Shown here: in pieces, positions 24,631 to 31,974 of the stretch
Position numbering within the stretch: the first letter of the stretch is position 1
Layout: every line of letters begins with the position of its first letter
Source: Oscillospiraceae bacterium
GTDB lineage: Bacteria > Bacillota > Clostridia > Oscillospirales > CAG-272
Direction of reading: 5' to 3'
Assembly (NCBI GenBank): GCA_015064295.1
Contig: SVSM01000001.1
Span: 81,668 to 119,011, forward strand
DNA: 37,344 bases
Program-made: the position numbers and the translations under genes
The notes under the pieces: model-generated
Database searches by the model: none
Seen by the model: the letters and a program-made list of their open reading frames with translations, nothing else
What the model was told of the DNA's origin: nothing

Positions 24631-25701
24631 ATGGAAGAACTCAAACTGCTTGAAGCGATGTCCAATCGCTACGGTGCCGATCCCCGCTACGTGCTGGCAG
24701 GAGGCGGTAACACCTCCTTTAAGAACGATACCACCCTTTACGTCAAGGGCTCCGGTACCTCTCTTGCCACCATCAAGGCCGAGGATTTTGTCCGTCTTGA
24801 CCGTGCCAAGCTCTCGGCTATGTGGGACGTGACCTACTCGGCAAACGAGGCCGAGCGTGAGAGCCAGGTGCTCTCCGACATGATGGCGGCCCGCCTTGAG
24901 GGCGAGACCCGCCGTCCCAGCGTGGAGACCCTGCTTCATAATCTGTTCCCCCGCCGTTTCGTGCTTCACGTCCATCCTGCCGCCGTCAACGGCATGACCT
25001 GCGGTGTGAAGGGTAAGGCCATCGCCGCCAAGCTGTTCCCCGAATCGGTGTGGGTAGACGCCTGCCGTCCCGGCTACATTCTCGCCGCCATCTGCCGCGA
25101 GGAGCTGAACGCCTACCGTGCCAAGACCGGTAAGGATGCCTGCCTGCTCTTCCTGCAGAATCACGGCGTCTTCTTTGCCGGCGATACGGTGGAGGAGATC
25201 GACGCTCTCGTATCGGGTATGATGGACACTTTGGCGGACTATGCCGCAACCGTGAAGGAAGAAACCCGCGCCAATCTCTGTGCTTGGCTGAAGGAGCTGA
25301 CCGGTGTCGCCTTTTCCGCCTTCCTTGACGGCGGTGACGTTGCGGCCTTTGATCCCGGCTTCAATAGCCCCACGCCCGACCATATCGTTTACTGCAAGGC
25401 CAATTATCTGACGGTTGACTTTACCGCTACCAAGGAAGAGCTGGCCAAGCAGGTGGAGGCCTTCAAGACCGCGAACACCTACAATCCTCGCGTCATTATC
25501 GTCAAGGGTGAGGGCGCCGTGGTGCTGGGTGCTGACGAAAAGCAGCTCAACACCGTGAAGGACGTCTTCCTCGATCAGGTCAAGGTCTTCCACGCTTCCC
25601 GTTGCTTCGGCGGCTACTTCGGCATGAGCGACGATCTGGTTGACTTCATCGTTAACTGGGAAGTGGAGAGCTACCGCGCCAAGGTCAGTGCCGGGAATTA
25701 A
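24631..25701 (+). CDS. Class II aldolase, probable rhamnulose-1-phosphate aldolase (RhaE/YuxG aldolase half)
   Basis: Probably cleaves L-rhamnulose 1-phosphate to dihydroxyacetone phosphate and L-lactaldehyde. The 356-residue protein resembles the N-terminal aldolase part of the fused RhaE/YuxG enzymes rather than the 274-residue E. coli RhaD. Family features are LAGGGNTSFKNDTTLYVKGSG (residues 22-42, substrate phosphate), Glu99 in the PSVETLLHNLFP region, zinc ligands His113 and His115 (HVHPAAVNG) and His178 (NHGVFFAG). It stops where fused proteins would continue into a short-chain dehydrogenase. A missing second half or a natural stand-alone form are both possible; the clean stop and following terminator favour the latter. 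GAAGGAAAC precedes the ATG. Confidence 0.85.
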   Translation: MEELKLLEAMSNRYGADPRYVLAGGGNTSFKNDTTLYVKGSGTSLATIKAEDFVRLDRAKLSAMWDVTYSANEAERESQVLSDMMAARLEGETRRPSVETLLHNLFPRRFVLHVHPAAVNGMTCGVKGKAIAAKLFPESVWVDACRPGYILAAICREELNAYRAKTGKDACLLFLQNHGVFFAGDTVEEIDALVSGMMDTLADYAATVKEETRANLCAWLKELTGVAFSAFLDGGDVAAFDPGFNSPTPDHIVYCKANYLTVDFTATKEELAKQVEAFKTANTYNPRVIIVKGEGAVVLGADEKQLNTVKDVFLDQVKVFHASRCFGGYFGMSDDLVDFIVNWEVESYRAKVSAGN

Positions 25702-25739
25702 TGGGATCAAGAAAGCGCTGTGAGGGTATTGCGGCGATG

Positions 25740-25794
25740 GTAAGTGCCGTCATGCCATCCTCCCGGCCGGGAGGATGGAGATGCTCTGACTTAC
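25740..25794. repeat. Hairpin element built on a 24-bp perfect palindrome
   Basis: 25755-25766 and 25767-25778 form a perfect GC-rich palindrome centred on CCGG|CCGG. It is extended by cat/atg (25751-25753 with 2581-25783 after a small bulge) and by gtaagt/acttac (25740-25745 with 25789-25794) across an internal loop. It sits between the aldolase stop and the rhamnose terminator. It resembles a REP-like or protein-binding element or an mRNA 3'-end stabiliser. No U-tract follows. Confidence 0.7.
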
Positions 25795-25824
25795 GGCGGT
25801 TACAAGGATTCTATCCATATTAAG

Positions 25825-25859
25825 AAACATCCTGTGTTTTTGAACACAGGATGTTTTTT
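25825..25859. terminator. Terminator of the rhamnose operon
   Basis: A 14-bp stem (25825-25838 with 25843-25856) with loop TTTG is followed by TTTTTT on the plus strand. The A-rich left arm may also serve the convergent azlCD transcript. Confidence 0.93.
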
Positions 25860-25865
25860 CGTCAT

Positions 25866-26192
25866 TCAGAAAATGAGCTGGACCAGCACCATATAGAGGA
25901 CGGTTCCTCCTGCAACGGATAGGAGCATCTGCCGCTTCCAGAGATGGAGAGAAACAACGGCGGCAATGGCAATGAGCTCGGGGAGTCCGTGACTGCCTCC
26001 GAGGAGGCTGACGTTCTTCAAACAGTAGATCACGAGGAGTCCAAATACGGCAGCGGGAAGTACACGGCCGAGATATTGAATCGGCCGGGGTGTTTGCTTG
26101 TTGGCAGGGAAGAGAAGGAAGGGCAAGAAGCGTGTCAGCATGGTGCCGAGGGCAATGATGGCCACGGTCACGATCTGTTGCGTCAGCGTCAT
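25866..26192 (-). CDS. azlD: AzlD-family branched-chain amino acid exporter, small subunit
   Basis: A 108-residue membrane protein with about four helices, the small partner of AzlC. The N-terminal segment [21 protein letters not shown] followed by FLPFLLFP is characteristic of AzlD. The pair exports branched-chain amino acids or their analogues in studied bacteria; the true substrate here is unknown. Its ATG (26190-26192) overlaps the azlC stop by four bases, so the two are translationally coupled. It ends six bases before the rhamnose terminator stem, on the opposite strand. Confidence 0.9.
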   Translation of the reverse strand: MTLTQQIVTVAIIALGTMLTRFLPFLLFPANKQTPRPIQYLGRVLPAAVFGLLVIYCLKNVSLLGGSHGLPELIAIAAVVSLHLWKRQMLLSVAGGTVLYMVLVQLIF

Positions 26193-26899
26193 ACGGCTTC
26201 ACCTCCTTGCCAGTTGTCGCGGTATCCCCGCAGAAGCAGAAGTATGAGAATGACGGGCATGGCCACCAGCAGAAAGGCGTCTACCCCAAAAAGGACACGG
26301 CATAGAAGCGTCACGCCAAGGCCCAGTAAGGAGCTGGTATGGGAGGACTCCTTCAACCATCCCTCTAAAAAGATCACCGCAAACATGGCAGTCATTACGA
26401 AGTCGATCCCCTCGGTGCTGAAGGTGACAAGGGAGCCGAGAAGCGCTCCAAGCGTTGCACCCGTGATCCAATAGCACTGATTCAGCAGTGTTACGAAAAA
26501 CATGAAGTGGTGACGGTCGATTCCCTCGGGAATTACGGCGGAGCAGTTGACGGAAAAGCTTTCGTCGCACATACCGAAAATGAGATAGAGCTTTCGCCAC
26601 CCTGTCCCACGGTACTTGTCCAGCATGGAAAGTCCGTAAAAGAGGTGGCGGGCATTGATCATCAGCGTCATGCCGAGGGCCAAAAGGGGATGAAAGGCGC
26701 CGAGCAGCAGCTCGACTGCCACAAATTCCATGGATCCCGCAAAAACCAGCACACTCATAGCAATGGGGAACCAAGGGGAAAGTCCCGATACCCGTGCATA
26801 GATCCCATAGGTCATGCCGAGAAAGAGAAAGCCTGCCAGAATGGGAACGGTTTTGGGGAAGGCCGCCTTGAGAGCGGCAATCGTTTTGTTTTGCGTCAT
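26189..26899 (-). CDS. azlC: AzlC-family branched-chain amino acid exporter, large subunit
   Basis: A 236-residue integral membrane protein of the LIV-E family. The N-terminus has [22 protein letters not shown], and the centre has [20 protein letters not shown] and [17 protein letters not shown], which are strong AzlC signatures. ATG 26899 is chosen because GAGGTCACA directly precedes it. An extension to TTG 26938 would run through the preceding hairpin. With azlD it makes an exporter of branched-chain amino acids or analogues such as azaleucine. No local regulator such as AzlB is present, and no clear promoter is visible in the 60-base gap, so read-through from the upstream glycosyltransferase unit is possible. 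Confidence 0.92.
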   Translation of the reverse strand: MTQNKTIAALKAAFPKTVPILAGFLFLGMTYGIYARVSGLSPWFPIAMSVLVFAGSMEFVAVELLLGAFHPLLALGMTLMINARHLFYGLSMLDKYRGTGWRKLYLIFGMCDESFSVNCSAVIPEGIDRHHFMFFVTLLNQCYWITGATLGALLGSLVTFSTEGIDFVMTAMFAVIFLEGWLKESSHTSSLLGLGVTLLCRVLFGVDAFLLVAMPVILILLLLRGYRDNWQGGEAV

Positions 26900-26916
26900 T
26901 GTGACCTCAAATCGAA

Positions 26917-26959
26917 AAGGGCGCAGGGATAACATCAATGTGTTGAGGCCCGCGCCCTT
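26917..26959 (-). terminator. Hairpin between the glycosyltransferase gene and azlC
   Basis: aagggcgc (26917-26924) pairs with gcgccctt (26952-26959). Read on the minus strand, the 3' arm ends CGCCCTTTTCG, giving a short U-run. It lies just after the glycosyltransferase stop and just before azlC, so it is either that gene's terminator or an attenuator limiting read-through into azlCD. Confidence 0.7.
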
Positions 26960-26961
26960 AT

Positions 26962-27696
26962 TTATGCCGTTACGTTTTTGTGGGTTTTCTTGATGCGTCG
27001 GACGTCCCGGATCATGCGGAGAGCGTCCTTTACGGGATTTACCTTCGAGTGGGCTTCGTTGTGGCGCGCGATCTTGACGGGAAATTCCGATACGGTCTTC
27101 CGTAGCTTGTCGGCCAGGATCAGCACCTCAAGATCGAAGGCAAAGCCGTTCACGGTACAGCGGGAGAAAATATCCCGTGCCGCCTCGCGGGTGAGGCATT
27201 TCAGGCCGCACTGGGAATCGGAATAGCGGAATCCCGCAAGGAGTGCGATCATCTTAATGTAGGTCTTGGACATCAGCTTGCGAAGGAAGGGATACCCGTC
27301 GTAGCCGTCGGTTCGCAGATTGCGAGAGCCGATCACCAGGTCGGCATCCGTTTGCTCCCGTTGTCTCCAAATATTGAGGATCGCGTCACATCCGTAGGCC
27401 AGGTCGCAGTCGGTATAGACGATCACGTCCCCTTGACAGGCGAGGATCCCCTCGCGAACGGCTGAGCCCTTGCCCCGGTTGTCGGGGTATCCCTCCACAC
27501 GGACGCGGGGGAGGTCGAGGGCGGTGATAGCCGCTACGCTGTTGTCGCGGCTTCCGTCGCTGAAAAATACGATCTCGTAGTCGCCGTCGGGAAAGGCGGC
27601 GTCAAGGTAGGCGGACAGCGTTCTTGCCGTGTCAGCAGCGATCCGGTCCTCATTATACATGGGAATGAGGACCGAAAGACGAGGTGTCATAGGCAT
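26962..27696 (-). CDS. Glycosyltransferase family 2, dolichyl/polyprenyl-phosphate mannosyltransferase-like
   Basis: Transfers a sugar from a nucleotide donor, probably to a polyprenyl phosphate or another lipid carrier on the cytosolic face of the membrane. The 244-residue GT-A domain protein has SVLIPMYNEDRI at the N-terminus, FFSDGSRDNS, PDNRGKGSAVREGI, the metal-binding DxD region VYTDCDLAYG, and DSQCGLKCL further on. It has no C-terminal membrane helices, like bacterial DPM1-type enzymes. The start at 27696 has AAAGGA five bases upstream; ATG 27690 is an alternative. It follows the sortase gene by nine bases, which suggests a surface-related function. The acceptor and sugar are not determinable. 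Confidence 0.88.
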   Translation of the reverse strand: MPMTPRLSVLIPMYNEDRIAADTARTLSAYLDAAFPDGDYEIVFFSDGSRDNSVAAITALDLPRVRVEGYPDNRGKGSAVREGILACQGDVIVYTDCDLAYGCDAILNIWRQREQTDADLVIGSRNLRTDGYDGYPFLRKLMSKTYIKMIALLAGFRYSDSQCGLKCLTREAARDIFSRCTVNGFAFDLEVLILADKLRKTVSEFPVKIARHNEAHSKVNPVKDALRMIRDVRRIKKTHKNVTA

Positions 27697-27705
27697 GCCT
27701 TTCCT

Positions 27706-28686
27706 TTATCGGCTGTTGGCCAGATAGTAGTCGATCATCACGGCCTGGACGGCCAGACGCTCGTCATCGGAACGGTTGGTGCAGGTGGAGAGGGTAAGCA
27801 GGCGGTCGCCCTCGCTAAAGGTCTGATCGGGCACTGCATGGATGGAGCTGTCACGCATCTCGTTGGCAAAGACCACGAAGTCCTCTCGGGTGGAAAAATG
27901 AGTGCGGATATACTGATAATACATACTGGTCTGGTAAACCGAAAAGACCTTGTAGGTGAACATGCCGTCCAGCGTGTAGATCTTAATGATGTTGTTGGAG
28001 CGGAAAAAGGGTTCCTTCAGGAATTTATCGAGAGAATGGAACATGGTGTTGTTGGACATATGATGGCCGTAGATCACCAGATTATAATTTCGCATTAGCT
28101 CCCGATTGCAGCGATAGTCGGCAAAAATTGCTCCCGCCGACAGTTTTCCACCCTTGTAGGAATGGGTCAGATAGTATTTGTTGTTGTCGGACTGCATGAT
28201 GGGATAATTGATGGGAGTACCCTCCAGCACGATCCAGCCGTAAAGATCGGGATACTTTTCCTTCAAGGCGGAGAGTCTACTGCGGACGCGCTCGTATTCC
28301 TTGTTGAGGGTGGAGGAGTTCACGATGTTGCTGATGTCCTCGTCGGTCAGGTTTTGGCAGGCTTCGTAGTCGGGCGTCGGCACGCCCTGGGGGGAGGAAA
28401 GCATCAGCTCAGGCTGGCCGTCGGCTTGACCGACAAGACTTCCGTAAAGCCGTTCGGCCTCGGCATATTGGATCAGGGAATTGAGAATATAGATGCCGCA
28501 TCCCACCATTACCGCACAGCAGACGGCAAAGATGACGGTGCGCAGATGATCCCCGAGGAAAGTGAGAAGGGATCGTTTCTTTTTGTCAATGGCTACAATG
28601 TCGTCGGGGGACAGGTCTATCACCGAACGGACAAACTCGTTCGGCTGGTTGCCATCATGGCGTTGATTTTGCTTATGATCAGCCAT
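27706..28686 (-). CDS. srtB: Class B sortase
   Basis: A membrane-anchored cysteine transpeptidase that cleaves a C-terminal sorting signal and attaches proteins to the peptidoglycan. The 326 residues contain a cytoplasmic N-terminus, one TM helix (about 49-71), a stalk, and the sortase barrel with His208 (YGHHM), Cys302 (LSTCTN) and Arg310 (DERLAVQ). The spacing and YGHHM text are class B. ATG 28686 is chosen because GGAGG sits just upstream; the longer ORF start lies inside gpmI. No protein with a sorting signal or haem-uptake genes occur in the window, so its substrate lies elsewhere. It is co-transcribed after gpmI and before the glycosyltransferase. Confidence 0.93.
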   Translation of the reverse strand: MADHKQNQRHDGNQPNEFVRSVIDLSPDDIVAIDKKKRSLLTFLGDHLRTVIFAVCCAVMVGCGIYILNSLIQYAEAERLYGSLVGQADGQPELMLSSPQGVPTPDYEACQNLTDEDISNIVNSSTLNKEYERVRSRLSALKEKYPDLYGWIVLEGTPINYPIMQSDNNKYYLTHSYKGGKLSAGAIFADYRCNRELMRNYNLVIYGHHMSNNTMFHSLDKFLKEPFFRSNNIIKIYTLDGMFTYKVFSVYQTSMYYQYIRTHFSTREDFVVFANEMRDSSIHAVPDQTFSEGDRLLTLSTCTNRSDDERLAVQAVMIDYYLANSR

Positions 28687-28712
28687 GGAATACCTCCGAT
28701 GTGTGAAATGAT

Positions 28713-28735
28713 GGGGCTCGGCGCTGCCAAGCCCC
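28713..28735 (-). other. Intercistronic hairpin between gpmI and the sortase gene
   Basis: ggggct (28713-28718) pairs with agcccc (28730-28735), with an inner GGC/GCC stem. No U-run follows on the minus strand. It may partly separate expression of abundant gpmI from the sortase. Confidence 0.5.
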
Positions 28736-28745
28736 GATGAGCCAA

Positions 28746-30395
28746 TCAGATCTCGACCATGGAGGGATCCCACATGGCGGGAGCCTCGTAGCCGAGAAGG
28801 TTGGCGACGGTGGCGGCCAGAGCCGACAGACCGAAGCTGCCGTCGTCGGTTTTGACGGCGTAAGTGTCACGGTAGAAGTTATCGTAGACGATGCAGGGAA
28901 CCTTGTTCAGGGTGTGACTGGTCTTGGCCTTAAAGGAGCCGTCCTTACCGGTCTTCAGGTTGCCTTTCTTGTCCAGCTCGTACATTTCGTCGGCGTTGCC
29001 GTGGTCGGCGGTAATGAGGGCCACACCCTGCATCTCGTCGATGACCTTGAGAAGACGGCCCAGCTGAAGGTCAAGGGCTTCCATGCTGCACTTGGTGGCG
29101 GCAAAGGAGCCGGTGTGACCTACCATGTCCCCGTTGGGGAAGTTGCAGCGAAGGAAGCGGTACTTGCCGGAACGGAGTGCCTCGATCAGGGTATCGGTGA
29201 TCTCGGCGCACTTCATCCAAGGACGCTGCTCAAAGGGAACGACGTCGGAGGGGATCTCCACGTAAGTCTCAAGCGTTTCGTTGAATTTACCGCTCTTGTT
29301 TCCGTTCCAGAAGTAGGTCACGTGACCGTATTTCTGGGTTTCGGAAATGGCGTAGGACGCCACGCCGGTGTCAGCCAGATATTCACCGAGGGTATTGGTG
29401 ATCTCGGGAGGGCTGACCAGGTAGTTCTTCGGAATGTGCAGGTCGCCGTCGTATTCCAGCATACCGGCATAGACGACCTTGGGGTAACGGACGCGGTCGA
29501 ACTTGTCAAAGTCGGCGTCGTCAAAGGCACGGGAGATCTCGATGGATCGGTCGCCGCGGAAATTATAGAAGATGACGCTGTCGCCGTCCTCAACGGTGCC
29601 GAGCGGCCTGCCGTTTTCGGCGATCACGAAGGGAGGCAGATCCTGGTCGATCACGCCCAGCTCGGTGCGATAGGTCTCGATGGCCTCGGTGGCAGAAGCA
29701 AAGGTGCGCCCCTCGCCCAGCACGTGGGTCTTCCAGCCCTCGTGAACCATTTCCCAGTTGGCCTCGTAGCGGTCCATGGTGATCTTCATGCGGCCGCCGC
29801 CCGAGGCGATGGCGATGTCGAAGGATTCGGAACGGAGGTCAGCAAGGAAGGCCTCAAAGGGAGTGACGTAATCCAGCGCCGAGGTCTCGCCCACGTCCCG
29901 TCCGTCCAGCAGAATGTGAACACGGACACGGCGGACGCCGTCCTCCTTGGCACGGAGGATCAGGGCCTTCAGGTGGTCGAGATGGGAATGAACGTTACCG
30001 TCGGAGAAAAGGCCGAGGAAATGCAGGGTAGCCTGATGATCCAGCACGTTTCCGACCACCTTCTTCCAGGTATCGGAGGCAAAAAGCTTGCCGCTTTCGA
30101 TGGATTGGGACACCAGCTTGGCGCCCTGGGCGAAGACCTGGCCCGAGCCGAGAGCGTTATGGCCGACCTCGGAGTTGCCCATATCGTCGTCAGAGGGAAG
30201 ACCGACGGCGGTGCCGTGAGCCTTGAGGGCAAGGGTCGGATAGTTCTTCATCAAATAATCCAGATTGGGAGTATAGGCGGCGGCAACGGCATTTCCGCCG
30301 TTGTCGGGGGCAAGGCCGACGCCGTCCATCACAATGGCCACGACCGGGCCCTTTACACCGGCAAAGCCGTTTGCTTTCGTAAGGAGTTTATTCAT
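28746..30395 (-). CDS. gpmI: 2,3-bisphosphoglycerate-independent phosphoglycerate mutase
   Basis: A glycolytic enzyme interconverting 3- and 2-phosphoglycerate through a phosphoserine, with two Mn ions. In spore formers it is known to be pH/Mn sensitive and tied to 3PGA storage in spores. The 549-residue protein has Asp24 (VMDGVGLAP), catalytic Ser75 (MGNSEVGHNALG), HVHILLDGRDV, FYNFRGDRSIE, NGDMVGHTG and TADHGNADEMY. It is some 35-40 residues longer than the roughly 510-residue Bacillus form. ATG 30395 has GGAG about 14 bases upstream, rather far. Its own promoter lies at 30494-30522. The adjoining sortase and glycosyltransferase genes are probably expressed by read-through. Confidence 0.96.
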   Translation of the reverse strand: MNKLLTKANGFAGVKGPVVAIVMDGVGLAPDNGGNAVAAAYTPNLDYLMKNYPTLALKAHGTAVGLPSDDDMGNSEVGHNALGSGQVFAQGAKLVSQSIESGKLFASDTWKKVVGNVLDHQATLHFLGLFSDGNVHSHLDHLKALILRAKEDGVRRVRVHILLDGRDVGETSALDYVTPFEAFLADLRSESFDIAIASGGGRMKITMDRYEANWEMVHEGWKTHVLGEGRTFASATEAIETYRTELGVIDQDLPPFVIAENGRPLGTVEDGDSVIFYNFRGDRSIEISRAFDDADFDKFDRVRYPKVVYAGMLEYDGDLHIPKNYLVSPPEITNTLGEYLADTGVASYAISETQKYGHVTYFWNGNKSGKFNETLETYVEIPSDVVPFEQRPWMKCAEITDTLIEALRSGKYRFLRCNFPNGDMVGHTGSFAATKCSMEALDLQLGRLLKVIDEMQGVALITADHGNADEMYELDKKGNLKTGKDGSFKAKTSHTLNKVPCIVYDNFYRDTYAVKTDDGSFGLSALAATVANLLGYEAPAMWDPSMVEI

Positions 30396-30493
30396 GATAC
30401 TGTCGCTTTCTCCGGCGGAAACATCTTTGTAGGTGCGCCCACCGAGACGCCGGTTCGGCAGGCAAACTCTTGTCCCATATATTATACACGATA

Positions 30494-30522
30494 ATTATGA
30501 ATAAAGAAATAGTTTTTTGCAA
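30494..30522 (-). promoter_or_regulatory. Promoter region of gpmI
   Basis: On the minus strand, TTGCAA (30522-30517), 17 bases, CATAAT (30499-30494). A second, overlapping candidate uses a perfect TATAAT (30486-30481) with a weak TTTCTT -35. One or both probably drive gpmI. The remainder of 30396-30480 is leader without other clear signals. Confidence 0.6.
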
Positions 30523-30560
30523 TTTTCTTGACTTTTTTCGCATTTGCGGCGCACAATAAG

Positions 30561-30587
30561 AAAACGATGCCGTGCAAACGGCATCGT
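30561..30587 (-). terminator. Terminator of radC
   Basis: A 10-bp stem (30564-30573 with 30578-30587) and four-base loop is followed, on the minus strand, by TTTTCTTATT. It lies just past the radC stop codon and ahead of the gpmI promoter. Confidence 0.88.
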
Positions 30588-30614
30588 AAGCTCTTATTTT
30601 GCGGTTCTGCGGCG

Positions 30615-31421
30615 TTACGTCGCCACGGTTTCGCCGTCGTCGGATGACGGTGGGACGTGTTCCGAACCGTTCGCCTGTTCTAAAGGCGTGGGGGCGCCAA
30701 GGCAGAGCTGCTTCAAACCCTCAAGGCCGAGACGCTTTCCGGTGGAAACGCAGTGAAGGATGCCGGTGTAGTGATTATCTGCGATGATAAAATGCTCGGC
30801 CAGGGGCAGCGCCATCTTTTCAAACAGCATGGCATATTCGCTTGTCATCGCCAGGTCAGCCTCAGAGGGCTCTACCGACCCCTCGGGATGGTTGTGCGCC
30901 AGCACCACCGAGGCGGCGCCGCGGCGAAGGGCGTGTTCGGCAATGATACGGAAATTGGTCTCGGTCCGGTTCACGGTGCCCTCGCTGACCACGATCAGAT
31001 CCATCATCTCAGCACGGTTGTTGAGCAGGATGGCCACCAGCTTTTCTCTGGTCTGACCGATGAAATAGTTGACGAGATAGCTTCCCAGCTTGTGCATGTC
31101 TCCGAAGGAGGGATAGCGGACCTCCTTATTCATCAGATAGGCACGGGCAAGACAGGGAATCATCGTTAACAGCGTGGCGGTGTTCTCCCCGACGCCGGGA
31201 CAGCGGATGAGCTCCTCGTAGTCGGCCTCCAAGACGCCGGCAAGCGAACCAAAATGCTTGATCAAACGGTGCGCCAGGGGATTGACGTCCCTTTGCGGAA
31301 TGGCGTAAAAGAGAAGAAGCTCAAGGATCTGATGGGGCTCAAAATGCTCCATTCCTTCTTTGAGAAATCGGGTCTTCATGCGTTTTCGGTGGTTTTTGTG
31401 GAGGTTATTGCTGTCGTCCAT
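30615..31421 (-). CDS. radC: RadC-family JAB/JAMM-domain protein
   Basis: A 268-residue RadC homologue. The N-terminal helix-hairpin-helix part includes LIRCPGVGENTATLL, and the C-terminal JAMM metalloprotease-like domain has His176-x-His178 with Asp189 (HNHPEGSVEPSEAD). The family was named for DNA repair, but later work did not support a direct role in repair in E. coli, and its biochemical function is unsettled. The last 25 residues (PLEQANGSEHVPPSSDDGETVAT) are a polar tail beyond the domain. The start at 31421 has AAGGAGA upstream. It is monocistronic with its own promoter and terminator. Confidence 0.93.
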   Translation of the reverse strand: MDDSNNLHKNHRKRMKTRFLKEGMEHFEPHQILELLLFYAIPQRDVNPLAHRLIKHFGSLAGVLEADYEELIRCPGVGENTATLLTMIPCLARAYLMNKEVRYPSFGDMHKLGSYLVNYFIGQTREKLVAILLNNRAEMMDLIVVSEGTVNRTETNFRIIAEHALRRGAASVVLAHNHPEGSVEPSEADLAMTSEYAMLFEKMALPLAEHFIIADNHYTGILHCVSTGKRLGLEGLKQLCLGAPTPLEQANGSEHVPPSSDDGETVAT

Positions 31422-31451
31422 GAGGGTCTCCTTTTCAGAAAATCAAGCATT

Positions 31452-31480
31452 ATTATTGCATAAAAAAGGCGTTTTGTCAA
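31452..31480 (-). promoter_or_regulatory. Promoter of radC
   Basis: Read on the minus strand: TTGACA (31480-31475), 17 bases, TGC-AATAAT (31457-31452). This is a perfect -35 with an extended, near-consensus -10. Confidence 0.85.
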
Positions 31481-31597
31481 GTGTTGTCGAAAGAATGGCA
31501 AATGGTGGTTTCGATCGGAGCTTAAGCGGTGCGTCACCGTCTGCGGCAAAATGCCGTGCAGATGATCAAAGGAATCGACAAAAAACAAATTTTTCCA

Positions 31598-31627
31598 TAC
31601 ATAGAACCCATTCGGCCGACCATAATA
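31598..31627 (+). promoter_or_regulatory. Sigma-G-like forespore promoter of the SASP gene
   Basis: TACATA (31598-31603), 17 bases, CATAATA (31621-31627) fits the Bacillus/Clostridium sigma-G pattern (-35 near TGNATA, -10 CATNNTA). It stands about 65 bases before the ATG. Between it and the radC promoter (31481-31597) I see only short weak hairpins. Confidence 0.65.
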
Positions 31628-31691
31628 AGGACAGAACCGCAGAAGATGCAGGTTCGATCAATCAATACCATCAAGGTAAGGAGAAATGAAA

Positions 31692-31901
31692 ATGGCTACG
31701 AATAGCAACAAGCACGTGGTTCCTGAGGCTCGCGCCGCAATGGACAAGTTCAAGATGGAGGCTGCCAGCGAAGTTGGCGTTAACCTCAACAACAGCTACA
31801 ATGGTGACATCACTGCCCGTCAGGCCGGCTCTGTAGGCGGTCAGATGGTCAAGAAGATGATCGAGAAGTACGAGAACGATCTGAAGAACGGCAACCGCTA
31901 A
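31692..31901 (+). CDS. Alpha/beta-type small acid-soluble spore protein
   Basis: Coats and protects DNA in the dormant spore core and is digested by GPR protease on germination to supply amino acids. The 69-residue product has both family blocks: PEARAAMDKFKMEAASEVGV, including the GPR-site-like KMEAASE (residues 21-27), and YNGDITARQAGSVGGQMVKKMI. ATG 31692 is preferred over ATG 31686 because AAGGAG (31678-31683) is eight bases from the former but only two from the latter. It has a sigma-G-like promoter and its own terminator. This is the strongest marker in the window that the organism forms endospores. Confidence 0.95.
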   Translation: MATNSNKHVVPEARAAMDKFKMEAASEVGVNLNNSYNGDITARQAGSVGGQMVKKMIEKYENDLKNGNR

Positions 31902-31936
31902 TGCTTTAACACCGTCATGTCCTGTTAGGAGATGAG

Positions 31937-31974
31937 CAAAGAACCGAAGGCAAAGGCCTTCGGTTCTTTGTTTT
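31937..31974 (+). terminator. Terminator of the SASP gene
   Basis: A 15-bp perfect stem (31937-31951 with 31956-31970) and four-base loop is followed by TTTTA. The convergent uvrA ends three bases beyond it. Confidence 0.93.

Noticed and set aside
25866..26938. Longer azlC starting at TTG 26938
   Set aside because: It would translate through the hairpin arm. ATG 26899 has a good ribosome binding site and the normal family start.
28737..30494. A 585-codon plus-strand ORF antisense to gpmI
   Set aside because: gpmI is certain on the minus strand. The plus-strand product is repetitive in Gly/Val/Asp/His and has no start signal.
31640..31670. GGTTCGATC, a tRNA T-loop-like string
   Set aside because: The flanks do not pair into a T-stem, and there is no acceptor, D or anticodon arm around it. 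It lies in the SASP leader.
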